DNA of 64,000 bases from NCBI GenBank assembly GCA_014706295.1, contig JACSVZ010000007.1, positions 6,353,699-6,417,698 of the forward strand, read 5' to 3'. The notes under the pieces were generated by a model. The model did no database searches. It saw only the letters and a list, made by a program, of their open reading frames with translations, and was not told the DNA's origin. This document shows, one piece after another, positions 46,185 through 56,447 of the stretch (position 1 is its first letter; every line of letters starts with the position of its first letter). The position numbers and the translations under genes are program-made. This DNA is from Lycocorax pyrrhopterus obiensis (lineage: Eukaryota; Chordata; Aves; Passeriformes; Paradisaeidae).

Positions 46185-46576
46185 CTTTAAATAAAAAAAT
46201 GGAAGAGTGAACCTTGTTGTGAAAGTCGTATGGAAAAAATTCAAAGAACTACAGGGTGTTTAGTATTCTGAGTGATTCCTGCAAGGTTTGGTTTCTGTGA
46301 CATTCAGACCTCTCCCAGGTGATACATAAATATTAAATTTTCTAGAAGAATCTGTCATGATAAAATTTAACCCAGGAAATCCTATTTTACCATAACCTAA
46401 AGGACAAATCCAAACCTATCTGTCTTTTGGGATGGAAAGTGATTCCTCTTAACTGCACCCAGCAGCATTATTCACCTCATGTTGCTTGATCTTGTTTATC
46501 CTTAGCTGCATAATTTCTTGTTAACTCAGTGGTGCCCACTTCCACCCTGCAGACACAAGAAGGGTTCGTGGTATAC

Positions 46577-46707
46577 CTTGACCATATGGTCCTTTGGAGC
46601 ACAGATAATCCACTGACGGTCTGCCATGTTGCTGTAGTGCTCTGGGTAGTGCAGACTCTCTAACACTCCTTCTTCAAAAACAACAGCTAGGGACTCACAG
46701 CCAGCAT
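46577..46707 (-). pseudogene. OVCH2: OVCH2 CUB2 exon, first part
   Basis: 131 bp, phase 1 to 0, between TTTCCAG and GTATAC. It encodes DAGCESLAVVFEEGVLESLH then YPEHYSNMADRQWII. Matches the human FEEGLIQSLNYPENYS segment. Confidence 0.92.
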
Positions 46708-47029
46708 CTGGAAATCCAGGAAGACAAAAATGGAAAGGAAAGAACCAGCTGGAAATGCTGCCGGAACAGGAACAGCAGGAGTTTGTTTAAGACTCAGCAG
46801 GTGGCCCTTGGGACCATCCCTAGGCATGGTGAACTGCTGTGCACAGTAAAACCAAAAGCAATTCTCCTTGAGGTGTTTTAGTCTCAGCTGCCTCCCTCCA
46901 GGCCCCCCATGAAAGCATCATCCACACAGAAATACCACAGGAGCTTCCTCTGATTTATTTTCTCCTGACATTTTTTTTCAGGTCACCACCCAAGACTGTA
47001 GGCAGGCACATTACTTGGCTTAGGCTTAC

Positions 47030-47170
47030 CAGGAAGAATATCTGGTGTAAGAGCTTTGTAGGTAATGGAAAAACCAGTTCCATAATCCTCATTGTCAGAA
47101 ACAAATTTCAGCCTCATGCTATTGGAGCCAATCAAAATAGGTAATGGAAGATCTCCTCCACAGAACTTCC
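47030..47170 (-). pseudogene. OVCH2: OVCH2 CUB1 exon, last part
   Basis: 141 bp, phase 1 to 1, between TTTCAG and GTAAGC. It encodes KFCGGDLPLPILIGSNSMRL then KFVSDNEDYGTGFSITYKAL. Close to human. Confidence 0.93.
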
Positions 47171-47539
47171 CTGAAACATAATATTAGAGAATAACCACTG
47201 TTTAAGGCCTTTAGTTACTTGAGAAAACTTGCATGTACCATTTTTAATACTTAGCTACAAAAATTTTAGGATGAAAAGGAAATTTCCTGTTCATCCCTCT
47301 ACTTTCCCTATTAATCCATTAGCTCAAATAGATTCTGAGTATTAAAAATTGAAAATCATGGACACCAGAAATGTGATCCAGTTCCCTACCAGGCATTTTC
47401 CAGCCTCTTCTCTTCCCACACTCTTACTCTTCTATTTCAGATCCTATGTCTCAATGTATCAATCAAGCAAATGCAAGTGAAACATAAGCAACCACCACGT
47501 CCTCACTGGGCGCACTTGCTGTGAGAATAAAGAGTGCTC

Positions 47540-47586
47540 TGAGAGGTCATAGATCTTAAAGGTCTTTTCCAACCTGAATGATTATT
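47540..47586 (+). repeat. CR1 LINE 3'-end fragment
   Basis: AGAGGTCATAGATCTTAAAG followed by GTCTTTTCCAACCTGAATGA reads as the sense 3' end of a CR1 element, in the intron just downstream of the 47614-47747 OVCH2 exon. Confidence 0.75.
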
Positions 47587-47613
47587 TCAAAGAACAAGGG
47601 GGCAGCAACTCAC

Positions 47614-47747
47614 CCACGGGTCTGTCGTCTTTTGAATAGACTGATAAAGAATCATAGTCACAGAACGTTTCTGGCTCCACATCAAAGTGGGAGAAACGAA
47701 GCCATGTGTAATTCCCTTCTGGCACAGATAGAGTCCATATACACAAT
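47614..47747 (-). pseudogene. OVCH2: OVCH2 CUB1 exon, middle part
   Basis: 134 bp, phase 2 to 1, between TTCCAG and GTGAGT. It encodes LCIWTLSVPEGNYTWLRFSH then FDVEPETFCDYDSLSVY. Matches human CVWTLLVPE and FSHLDVE segments. Confidence 0.92.
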
Positions 47748-47857
47748 CTGGAACAAGAAATTAGTTCCCATTCACAAAAATGCCAAAAAAACCACTCCAA
47801 AACCTACACTTGCATGGGGAATATTCTCTGGGGGAAGACTGTGTGTTCTCTGCTTAC

Positions 47858-47948
47858 TGGTGGTTTTGATAGAACTGTTCAGGCCCTCCAGGAAAATGTA
47901 ATTCCCCTTCACTGTTGCAGAGTTTGCCATCCTGAGCACTACAAAAGG
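47858..47948 (-). pseudogene. OVCH2: OVCH2 CUB1 exon, first part, with lost acceptor
   Basis: It encodes AFCSAQDGKLCNSEGELHFP then GGPEQFYQNH before GTAAGC, matching human AWCSEQD and SGAEGKLHFP. Entry in phase 1 requires a start at 47948, but the two intron bases there are GG, not AG. The next AG (TTTTGTAG) lies inside the exon and shifts the frame. Confidence 0.8.
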
Positions 47949-49638
47949 CCGTGGGTTAAAACACAATAGAAGGAATAAGGCTTGGCACATATGCAATCAG
48001 CTGTTCCACCAAAAAGCTGAAACATCCGGGAGATATTGTGAGACAGGATTGCTCGGCTGTACTTTGGCAACGAATAAACATATCAGTGATGTCAGACTGA
48101 AGGTGGGGTGGGAAGCAAAATTATGCTGGAAATACTTTTGTTTTTCAATAAATGCAAGTCCAGTTCTGTAAGATGCCTGGAAGCATCACTACTGCTGCCC
48201 TGGAAGTCTCTCATGGATTAGAAAACTTGTGATATTATATCTTTTAAGGAGGGATTATGGTAGGGAACAGAAGCAAAGTCTTTATCTTGAACAAACAGAG
48301 CAGGGAAATAGGGAGTAAGTTTACGTCTTGCCAAAGTACTTTGTTTCTGCTGGCAGACTGATGCTGTGTCTTCTCTCTTCTCTCTTTTATTTGGAATTAT
48401 GGTAAATCAGCTTTAAACCCCATAATCTGGGAGCAAGAATGAAGCCCTGCCAATAGGCTATCATTTTTTTGTAAAAATGGCAGTGCTTGTTTTTTACCTT
48501 AAAGAAACTCTCGGCTACATGAAGATTTCAGTACAAATAAATTTCTCTGAGGAAAAGTGGATGCCCCAGAGCATAACAAAACTGTTCATGGCAGCCCATT
48601 TGTAATAATGCCCATAGCTGTGTTACAGCAGGAGACTTTTGCAACTGTACAGTGCGCTGTTAAAAACACTTTAATAGAAGAAGCAGAAGCTTTCCTCTCC
48701 AGCCAAGTGTCAGCAGAAACACAATGACTTACAAAAACCATCTCCTCTTGCCCTTCCTTCTGCTTGCAAGGTAACCCAGTAAAAGCAACATTTATCAACA
48801 ACTATATATATGCAAACAAATTTAAGGAGTCAAGTATTTATAAGATTATTTCCCCTGCAGCATCCTGGGAAGACCAGTAAAAACTTTCAGAAAGCCACAA
48901 ACAGCGCTTAAATACCCAGTTCTCCCTGGCCAAAGCAGGTCTACACTAACTGACAGTGTGCCAATCATTCATCATCTGAGAAATCTCACTCTGGGTTACT
49001 AAAATTAAAGCTTTAAGGTCCAGTTCACAAGACTTGTTCCCGTTATCTTTGCATGAACTTGTACCTGGATGAACAGGATGAACATTCACATGGCTGAATC
49101 AATGGAAGATCTAAATTTAAAACATGTTACATTTGGTGTTGGGTTTCATGGGGCTTTTTTTTATTTTTTTGCATTTTATTCTCAGAAATAGACAGAGAAG
49201 TAAATAGAGTCACCCCAGACTGTGCAAAAGTACTACTAATTTACCTCACACTTTCTTTTTAGAATATACATTTTTATGCAGTATTAACGTTGCTGGCTAG
49301 CTTTCATGCATTACTGGAGGTCCTGTTCTGCATTTTTCCCATTAATTTTATTTGTATTTCAATAAAAATACAGCCTTATATATGTAGCTGTCGTAAGGAA
49401 AATTCCTTTCTTTTAATTAAGTAAGTCACCAATACATAAATAAAACCTTCCAAAGTAATTTTCTTTTTTACAGAACCAGGAGGAAAAACATATCTATTTA
49501 AATTATACATTTTAATGTGTTTTACTGAGTCAAGCTCCTTCATATTTCTTCCTTTATAAATTATATAAATAACTATTTGGGGGGACATTTTATGGTGTAA
49601 CACAGATAGAAGATACTGGGGAAAAGTAGTGTACTCAC

Positions 49639-49662
49639 CTGTGGAGCGCTTCACTTTCAGAT
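49639..49662 (-). pseudogene. OVCH2: OVCH2 24-bp linker microexon
   Basis: 24 bp, phase 1 to 1, between TTTATCAG and GTGAGT. It encodes DLKVKRST between protease 1 and CUB1, aligning with the basic human NRRKSSR linker. Confidence 0.65.
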
Positions 49663-50769
49663 CTGATAAAGGAGGGATAGGGAACGGGGTAGGAAAAGAA
49701 GAATAAATTACTGTAGTCTCATATTCACACTTTACTTTTGTCCATGTGAAATGGCAATTTTATACAGCTGGCACTGAGGTAAATCCAAATGATTTTTGGG
49801 GACACACTGCCTACAATAAACCAGGGCTTGGAATCAAAACAAAATTGCAAGTTTAGGCAATGATGATGTTGTAATAAACAGTTCTGGAGCAGCCACTACC
49901 AGAATGAACCATCCTTTGACAGGCCACTACTCAGTCTGAGCAGCACTTTTTCAGAAGATAAACCCTTTTCATTTTTCTCTGACACATTATGGGGGTTTCT
50001 TCTTTGCATCACCAGTTGAAGATGGTTTCTAATAGGAAATTTTGGTTCCCCCCTCCCCCAACTTTTTTCTTCTCATTGGCTAAACCTCTTAAACAACCTT
50101 CCCTCAGTTTTTCAGTTCTCTGTGTTTTAACACAGTCTCCAAAACCCTTTAACAAAAATAGCCCAATGCAGAAGAAAATATCAATTCAGTTTCTTAATAC
50201 TGTCAGTGAAGTTCACCCCTGCCGTTCTTATCCCCAGCTCCATGACTTTGGAAGTGGTGGCTGGTGGTCACACTGTTCCCTAGCACAGAGGGAATTCATG
50301 GCCTTTTGGGAAGAGTGAACAAAAGCACTTCTGAGTGTGGCTTGTCCCTGTGTTGTCAAATATCTCATCCAACATGTTTTAGCCAAAAAAAATGACAAGT
50401 GACTTCAAAGAAGTGCATAAGGAATCTCTGACACTTTCAGCTGGTGAATTTCCACTAAATAAATTAAAAAAAAAAATAAAAACCCATGCTAACTAGCTAG
50501 CTGCATAAAAGGACCATTCTTTAAAAAAGAGAGTCCAAGTAGGAGGCAAAGTGGAAGAGAAGCAAACATCTACAATGCTCTCAATTTGGTTTTGACAACT
50601 GGCAGTCATACCATACACTTCAAGGGACTGTGAAATGCTACAGTGTTTTGCCAAGAAACAGGAAAACGTGTAGGTGCTGAATCCTGAAAAAAGATCAAAT
50701 TAAATAAAATGTTCTGAGACAGGAGATTTGTCACAAGTGAGGAACACATTACTGTGGAGACTTAATTAC

Positions 50770-50965
50770 CAGCTCTCATGTTCTCCTGAATCCAGGAAAG
50801 CACCATGCTGAGGTCTGTGAATATTCCTGGGGATCCTCTGTTGTAATGTTTCTTCTTCTCATTCCTTATCCAGCCACGGGCACATCCCATCCCCCAGGAG
50901 ATGACACCAGCAAGAGTCCAGGCACCATTCTTGCCTCGACACAAAAGGGGGCCTCCGGAGTGTCC
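50770..50965 (-). pseudogene. OVCH2: OVCH2 S1 domain 1, catalytic Ser exon, GHSGG variant
   Basis: 196 bp, phase 0 to 1, between TTTTCCAG and GTAATT. It encodes [20 protein letters not shown], then [12 protein letters not shown] and [19 protein letters not shown]. The Ser is present, but the preceding Asp of GDSGG is His (codon CAC, 50962-50960). Confidence 0.92.
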
Positions 50966-51563
50966 CTGGAAAAAAGCCAAGCAAAATCCCAGGAGCCAGA
51001 GCTTGTGCAACTGAGCAAGCCTTAAGGAGTTTATTGGGGTCTCTTTTGTGCGTTACTGAAAACCTGCCTCACAGGGGACAGTCATTTTTAAAAGAACTGT
51101 GAAGACACACACGATTTTAGGGTGTTTATTCAGGATTGTCAGGAGGGGGAGAGACAGATTAATTCTGTCATGGGTGCGTCTCTGATGTGTTTGAGCACGT
51201 AAAAAAGGAGTGAGGAACAATCACTTAACCTTTATCCCACTTCCTCTCCTTCCTGTAATCCAATCCGTTCTGCTTTTGTCCTCAGGATCTGTCCAACATT
51301 AATTAATTTATCAAGTGTTCTGAAGTTAGAAAGCCCTAAGCATTATTGCACTGGGGTACATTGCAAAATTGCTCTCAGGAACCTGTCCTACAACCCATAC
51401 AATATTTAATATGGAATCATGTAATTAAGTACATTGCCCCATGGGGAACTTTTGAAAGAATTCATACATCCAAACCTCCCAGTTTACAGGGTATTTATTT
51501 ACTTTGGCACACAGAGCTTCTGAGAAGCACTCCTAAGCACACAGGGCCCTCAGTGCAGCTGAC

Positions 51564-51715
51564 CTGGCAGGCGTCTCTTCCTCCATCTGGAAATCCAGCA
51601 CACATGATTGTGTCACCTTGGACGGGTTTCTTTAAAGTTGATAGCGCTCTTGAACACTCCCTGCTGTTTAGGATTGGTACATTGGCTTCATACAAGACCT
51701 GAGGGAGCAGTCCAT
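51564..51715 (-). pseudogene. OVCH2: OVCH2 S1 domain 1 exon (Asp189 region)
   Basis: 152 bp, phase 1 to 0, between GTTTCAG and GTCAGC. It encodes NGLLPQVLYEANVPILNSRE through MCAGFPDGGRDACQ. The Asp of RDAC predicts trypsin-like specificity. Confidence 0.93.
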
Positions 51716-52085
51716 CTGAAACACAAATAAAAGTTCATAAGAAAAGCTGGAAGGTAAACTTAATGTCACTGTCAATACACCACAAAAATTGCTTGGGAAC
51801 TTGCTCCAGGCCATGTTATGCTTACAAGGATGTTTTGGCCAACATCCAGGTTTTTGTATATAAGCAGTTTTACTTGAAAAAATTCCAAAATGTTTCAAAA
51901 TTGAAATGCGGGTCTAGATTTTGTGGTGACCAGTTTTGAGGTAGTTCACAGGCAGGCATAGAAGCAAAGATCCCATTTTGAGATTACAATTCTTAAGACC
52001 CTTCGATGATTACTTTTGGTCTGGCTCTGGCCTGTGAAATCAAGCTCTTAGTTTCAGAAAAAAAATAATAATGTGAGTGGCTTAC

Positions 52086-52172
52086 TTTCCTTTAAATGGC
52101 CCCAGCCACAAAAAGTGCAGATAAATCCTGCTTCAAACTTTTCACCTGGGTGAGGGAGACATGCCGGCAAAA
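52086..52172 (-). pseudogene. OVCH2: OVCH2 S1 domain 1 exon (CLP..GWG)
   Basis: 87 bp, phase 1 to 1, between TTCCTCAG and GTAAGC. It encodes LPACLPHPGEKFEAGFICTF then CGWGHLKE. The usual TAGWG/TTGWG reads FCGWG, adding a Cys. Confidence 0.88.
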
Positions 52173-52399
52173 CTGAGGAACCTGCCACACATGGACACAA
52201 ATTTTACTGGTAAGTATTTGAAAGAACAGTTACAGAAAGCTTCTTTTATAAGTGTTGGGGGGTTTTTAACAAAAAAAAAGTATTGTTATTTTTGTGGAAT
52301 CTGTAAAATTAATCTCATATTGACAATTTATCTTCTGCATGCAAAGAACAATAACTTTTTCCTTATGGAGAAGAAGATCACAGCTAACTCTGGCCTTAC

Positions 52400-52572
52400 T
52401 GAAGTTGAAGGTGTCATCCAGCTTCAGAAGGGCAATGTCATAGTTCATTGGAGTCCTAGGGTCAAATTTTGGGTGCTGAATGACAGATTTGACAGGCAGT
52501 GTCTGCTCACTGTTCTCCTTGAGCCTCAAGTCGTGCTCTCCTGCAGTGACATGCAAATATTTCAGTAGGTTC
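52400..52572 (-). pseudogene. OVCH2: OVCH2 S1 domain 1, catalytic Asp exon
   Basis: 173 bp, phase 2 to 1, between TTCCACAG and GTAAGG. It encodes NLLKYLHVTAGEHDLRLKEN, then VKSVIQHPKFDPRTPMNYDI and ALLKLDDTFNF. The catalytic Asp is intact. Confidence 0.95.
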
Positions 52573-53295
52573 CTGTGGAACAGGAAAAGTAGAGTTCAGC
52601 TAATCAATCTTCAACGTGAAAGGAAAAAGCAGAGTTGTTTTTAAACAGAGAAGTTATTACTTCTGACACCCAATACCTTTCATCCTCAGATTTTAGAGCA
52701 CTTAATATATATAGCCAGCAGGAGCTGAGTGAGCCCTGTAGTAGGAATTGGGGGACGAAAAGGACTGAGAAGAAAAATCATTTTGCTACAGGCCTGACCA
52801 TGGTTTGGTGGTCCACCAAGGAACCAGCTCTTACTGTGTTTAAAAGTGTTTAGACACACTGCTTTTTGAAGGAGGATGGAAGATTTGGGCATAGGAAAGT
52901 ACAGAAAAAATAAATTAATCTCTCTAGGATTCTGAGTTTATTAAAAAAAGCCATGAAACCACAGTGAATCGTGCTTTAGGGCTCCTGGTACCACATCACA
53001 TGTGCAGCAAGGGGACACAAAAGCAACGAGTATAAACTTTTTCTTCTGCTTCAAATTAATTTTTTTACATAGACTTCCAAAATCAGTCTTTGTCAAACTC
53101 TGCAAGTTTATTTATTATTTTGAGATGTTCAAAGGGTTTTTTCTCCCTTTCAGCTAAAACACAGAAAATAACGATTAGAAATAAAAGGGTGGCACCTGTA
53201 AGTAAGCACCACAAAGAGATGCTACAGCACACAAGTTTCCAATCCACGTTTTCCTGCACCTGCAGCCTGCTCCTGAATTCCCACTGCATCCATAC

Positions 53296-53387
53296 CAGTC
53301 CAGGGTGCAGTGAGCTGCTGTGGCCACCCACTGAGCAGAAACAACGGTGCCTCCACAGAAATGCTTTTGCCTTCTCTTCAGGGAAAC
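53296..53387 (-). pseudogene. OVCH2: OVCH2 S1 domain 1, catalytic His exon
   Basis: 92 bp, phase 0 to 2, between GCTGCAG and GTATGG. It encodes [20 protein letters not shown] then [10 protein letters not shown]. The catalytic His is intact. Confidence 0.95.
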
Positions 53388-53944
53388 CTGCAGCATTTAA
53401 AGAAGACACTCCCAATAAAGAAAATCTCTGTGTCTGCTCCGATTGCCTTTGGGGAGGAACAGAGGGAGCACACACGGGCGCTCTCTGAGGAGTCACACAG
53501 CCAAAGCATGCACTGCATTCCCAGCACATGCACTTCCACGGCATTCCCAGGATCCCTGAGCCTGAGAGATCCCAAACCTTGCTGTTGTCCCCTCAGCTGT
53601 GCCTTGGGGCCTGGAGAAAAGCAACACACCTGGAATAAATGCCAAGGCACCGAGGTGCTCCTCAGGCTGTGGTGGTGAGTGGTTGGCTGAGAATTTTCCC
53701 TTTGCAGGTCACAGGAAGCACTGCAAATCAAGGATGCCTGACAGCAGCCAGGGACTTGGGTTGGTGTCCTGTGCCCTATTTTTGAGCAGTTTCACTCATT
53801 TACAACAGACTCATCTACAGATACTCTTCCAGAAAGAGCGATAAATAAAATAAAAATAATAAACAAAACCTTATCAGGAAGCAGGACACGTTCTGAGTCC
53901 TCTCCACCTGCTTCACTGCTTTTCATAAAATCAGGCTGGAGTTC

Positions 53945-54310
53945 AACAATATATTATCATATGCTGGCTTGGGTTGGAGGGGACCTTAAACATCCAATCC
54001 TCCCTGCCCTTCCACCAGAGCAGTTTTCTCAGAGCCCCATCCAGTCTGCCCTTGAACACTTCCAGGGATGGAGCACTCACAGCTTCTCTGGGCAGCCTGT
54101 GCCTCACCACCCTCACAGTAAAGAATTTTTTCCTAATATCCAATCTAAACCTACTCTCTTTCAGCTTGAAGCCACTTCCCCTTGTCCTGACACTCCATGC
54201 TCTCGTGAAAAGTTCTTCTCCAGCTCTCTTGTGGGCTCCCTTCAGGTACTGGAAGGCTGAAATTAGGTCACCCCAAAGCCTTCTCTTCTCCAGGGCTTTG
54301 TTCTGCAGAT
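53945..54310 (-). repeat. CR1 LINE fragment (about 370 bp)
   Basis: The plus strand reads as antisense CR1: GGCTTGGGTTGGAGGGGACC, AACACTTCCAGGGATGGAGC, ACCACCCTCACAGTAAAGAA, CTTCCCCTTGTCCTGACACT, GTACTGGAAGGCTGAAATTA. It is the clearest repeat in the window. Its edge lies only about 25 bp downstream of the OVCH2 exon 2 donor. Confidence 0.9.
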
Positions 54311-54334
54311 AAAACCACATTTGCTTGTGCAAAC

Positions 54335-54442
54335 CTGCCATGGATGTGAGCCTTGCTTCACCTGGTTTCCCTCAACGATCCGAGTGAAGAGGGCAAAATA
54401 ACTCCACGGGTTGGTCTAGAACTTTCTGCCCACACTCGGGAT
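54335..54442 (-). pseudogene. OVCH2: OVCH2 exon 2, propeptide and activation site, frameshifted
   Basis: Between CCCCTCAG and GTTTGC. It begins DPECGQKVLDQP and must change frame to read WSYFALFTRIVEGNQVKQGS then HPWQ. The exon is 108 bp, while flanking phases need 107. The extra base lies in the GGG run at 54408-54410. Human reads VQPWNYFNIFSRILGG here. Uncorrected, the frame stops at TGA within the RIVEG codons. Confidence 0.85.
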
Positions 54443-55702
54443 CTGAGGGGGAAAAGCAGGAAAAGAAGGAAGGATTCAGTCTGGATTCAAGTTTTTCTTC
54501 TTTTTTGTAACACAGAATTGGAAGGCATGGCCTGGTGCAAAATTCAGTCTCTCTGCCATGTCAGGAAACACATCTTGTAATTCCTAAAACAAACTGCCCA
54601 GGCTAAAGCTAAACTGGGCTAAGAAAAAGACAATGTACTTTAGTTTGCAGAAGTTCTCCAAATGAGCATATTTTGGTGCAATTGTATCATATATACTAAA
54701 TTTTGCCTCTATGAACAAACACCTGTTCAGATATTCTCTTTCAAGCAAGTTTTGGAATTATTTTGGAAATAAATCACTGTTTCATTATCAATTTCAGAAA
54801 TCTCTTTACGTCCAGCATTTGTACTGAAAATATTTTTGTCGAACAGAGACAAAATGCACAATACACAGACCCTGATGACCAACAACAGTGGCTGGATTTC
54901 TCCAGAACATCTATAACTATGCCAGATTTACTTCTTCTTAACTCACTCTTATTATCATCTGCTGTGGCTGAGTGAAGCTGATAATCTGTATGTGTTTCTA
55001 AAGGAGAGTATTTACAGAAACAATTGTCTGCAGTGATTACTACTCCTTTGGTAGTATTTTAAGAAAGACAGAAGCAAAGCCACCAGTTCTGCCCAGGAGC
55101 AAATTGTAAAAGAGGAATTCTTTGTTTTTGCATTTCCCAAGCCCAACGGTGGCCACAATTTTATTTTTTTTTTCCTTAAAGATGAAAACTTCAATGAAAA
55201 CGCGTTGAAAACACATCTCTAACAGAATTACTACAAATTCTGTTAAACTCTCCATTGGGAAAAATATAGCATCCATAATCTGGGACCATTTTGTTGTTGC
55301 TGTGGCAGAGGGGTGGGTGTATTCCAAGGATGTAGGACCAATACTTGTACAAATTGTCTGGGAAATGTGGAATTCTCCAACCTACCAAATGCAGCCAACA
55401 TCTACAAAACAGGGTTTTTCTGTCACCTCAGGATTAGCATGGCTGATGGAAGTGGTTACAGAGTCACAATAATGCTGACACAATTCTACTTACACCAGCT
55501 ATTAAATAAAAATCCTTTATATAGAAACAAACCAGTTCCTTTATCTGGTTTTTTCCCATTCTTTCCTAATTATCACGCCGTACACCTTTTTCCCTTTGTG
55601 CAAAGACACAAGGACAGGGGAAAGAGGAAACAGACAGATTTTTTTTTAAAAAAAATTGATTTAGGCTTTACCAGAAAGAAATTGGTACTGGGCAAATGGG
55701 AA

Positions 55703-55723
55703 TAAATAAATAAATAAATGAAA
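55703..55723 (+). repeat. (AAAT)n microsatellite
   Basis: About five AAAT units in OVCH2 intron 1. Confidence 0.8.
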
Positions 55724-56356
55724 AAAACAGATTCACAAAATAATTTTTTTTTCTTTCAGCATTGAATAACTCTATCCTCCTATGCAAGATTAAAGTGATA
55801 CGCTAATTTTTTTATCAATATTATACCAAACCTTTATTATCTGTGTTTTGACAAACTCTGAAATTCCCTATGCTTTGCAATTTTTAATCCCAAGAGATTC
55901 CTGACTGCTTTACAGGCTGCTGGTTTCCATTCTTGTTTTCTATAAATTCATAAATCTTCACGAAGGAAGCAGGGACAATTTCTATCATTAATTGTTCCAA
56001 AAAATGAATACTCTGGATTTTAAGATGTAAGACAATGGAAGGGAGGACCCGCTGTGTTCTGTTTGTACCCCATGGGTAACATGATAAACCATGACCTTGC
56101 TGCAAATTTGAAAGTATTTCATTTTATTTATTTAATCATAAATCAAGGTTACCATTATTTGTTCTGAATCATCAAGGAATCAAACAAAAGTTTCATAAGA
56201 ATTACTCATGGAAAGAAAACTTTCAGATAGATCACTCAGAGGGTGAAACCAGTGCAGCTTTTTGATTTCAGCACTGCCTCCCAAGCTTGTCGCTGCCTTG
56301 GAGCAGAACCATCAGGACCCAAAACTGTTAAATTGGACGTGAAATTTCCCTCCTAC

Positions 56357-56447
56357 CTTTCTGAAGAGCAGCTGGCACAGCACAAAGCTCTGTGACACAG
56401 ACCAGCCCCAGCAGCAGCAGCTGCAGCTCTCGGGGGGAAAGGCACAT
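56357..56447 (-). pseudogene. OVCH2: OVCH2 exon 1, signal peptide
   Basis: From ATG at 56447 the frame gives MCLSPRELQLLLLGLVCVTE then LCAVPAALQK before GTAGGA, in phase 1, which fits exon 2. The Leu-rich core and A-x-A-like end indicate a secretory signal peptide. Similarity in this region is not expected, so the call rests on position, phase and signal character. Confidence 0.75.

Larger units (their letters stand above)
41598..56447 (-). pseudogene. OVCH2: Ovochymase-2 (OVCH2), about 21 exons, with multiple lesions
   Basis: Ovochymase/oviductin proteins are secreted multidomain serine proteases; the amphibian members process the egg envelope. Reading down the minus strand: signal peptide (56447), S1 domain 1 (54442-50770), CUB1 (47948-47030), CUB2 (46707-45223), acidic linker (44847-44770), S1 domain 2 (44144-42038), and a short possible last exon. 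Domain 1 has the AAHC His, the DIALL Asp and GGRDAC (trypsin-like Asp189). Domain 2 has RIIGG, AAHC, KDSC and GDSGGP. Five defects: a 1-bp insertion in exon 2 (54408-54410), GHSGG instead of GDSGG (50960-50962), acceptor GG before CUB1 (47949-47950), acceptor GG in domain 2 (43723-43724), and a 1-bp deletion beside the domain 2 catalytic Asp (about 43068-43072). The identity is sure. The pseudogene reading is inference and assumes the assembly is right. As I recall, human OVCH2 is itself listed as gene/pseudogene. Confidence 0.8.

Noticed and set aside
53943..54341. Open frames of 99-132 codons on both strands
   Set aside because: They are translations of a CR1 3' region, not host genes.
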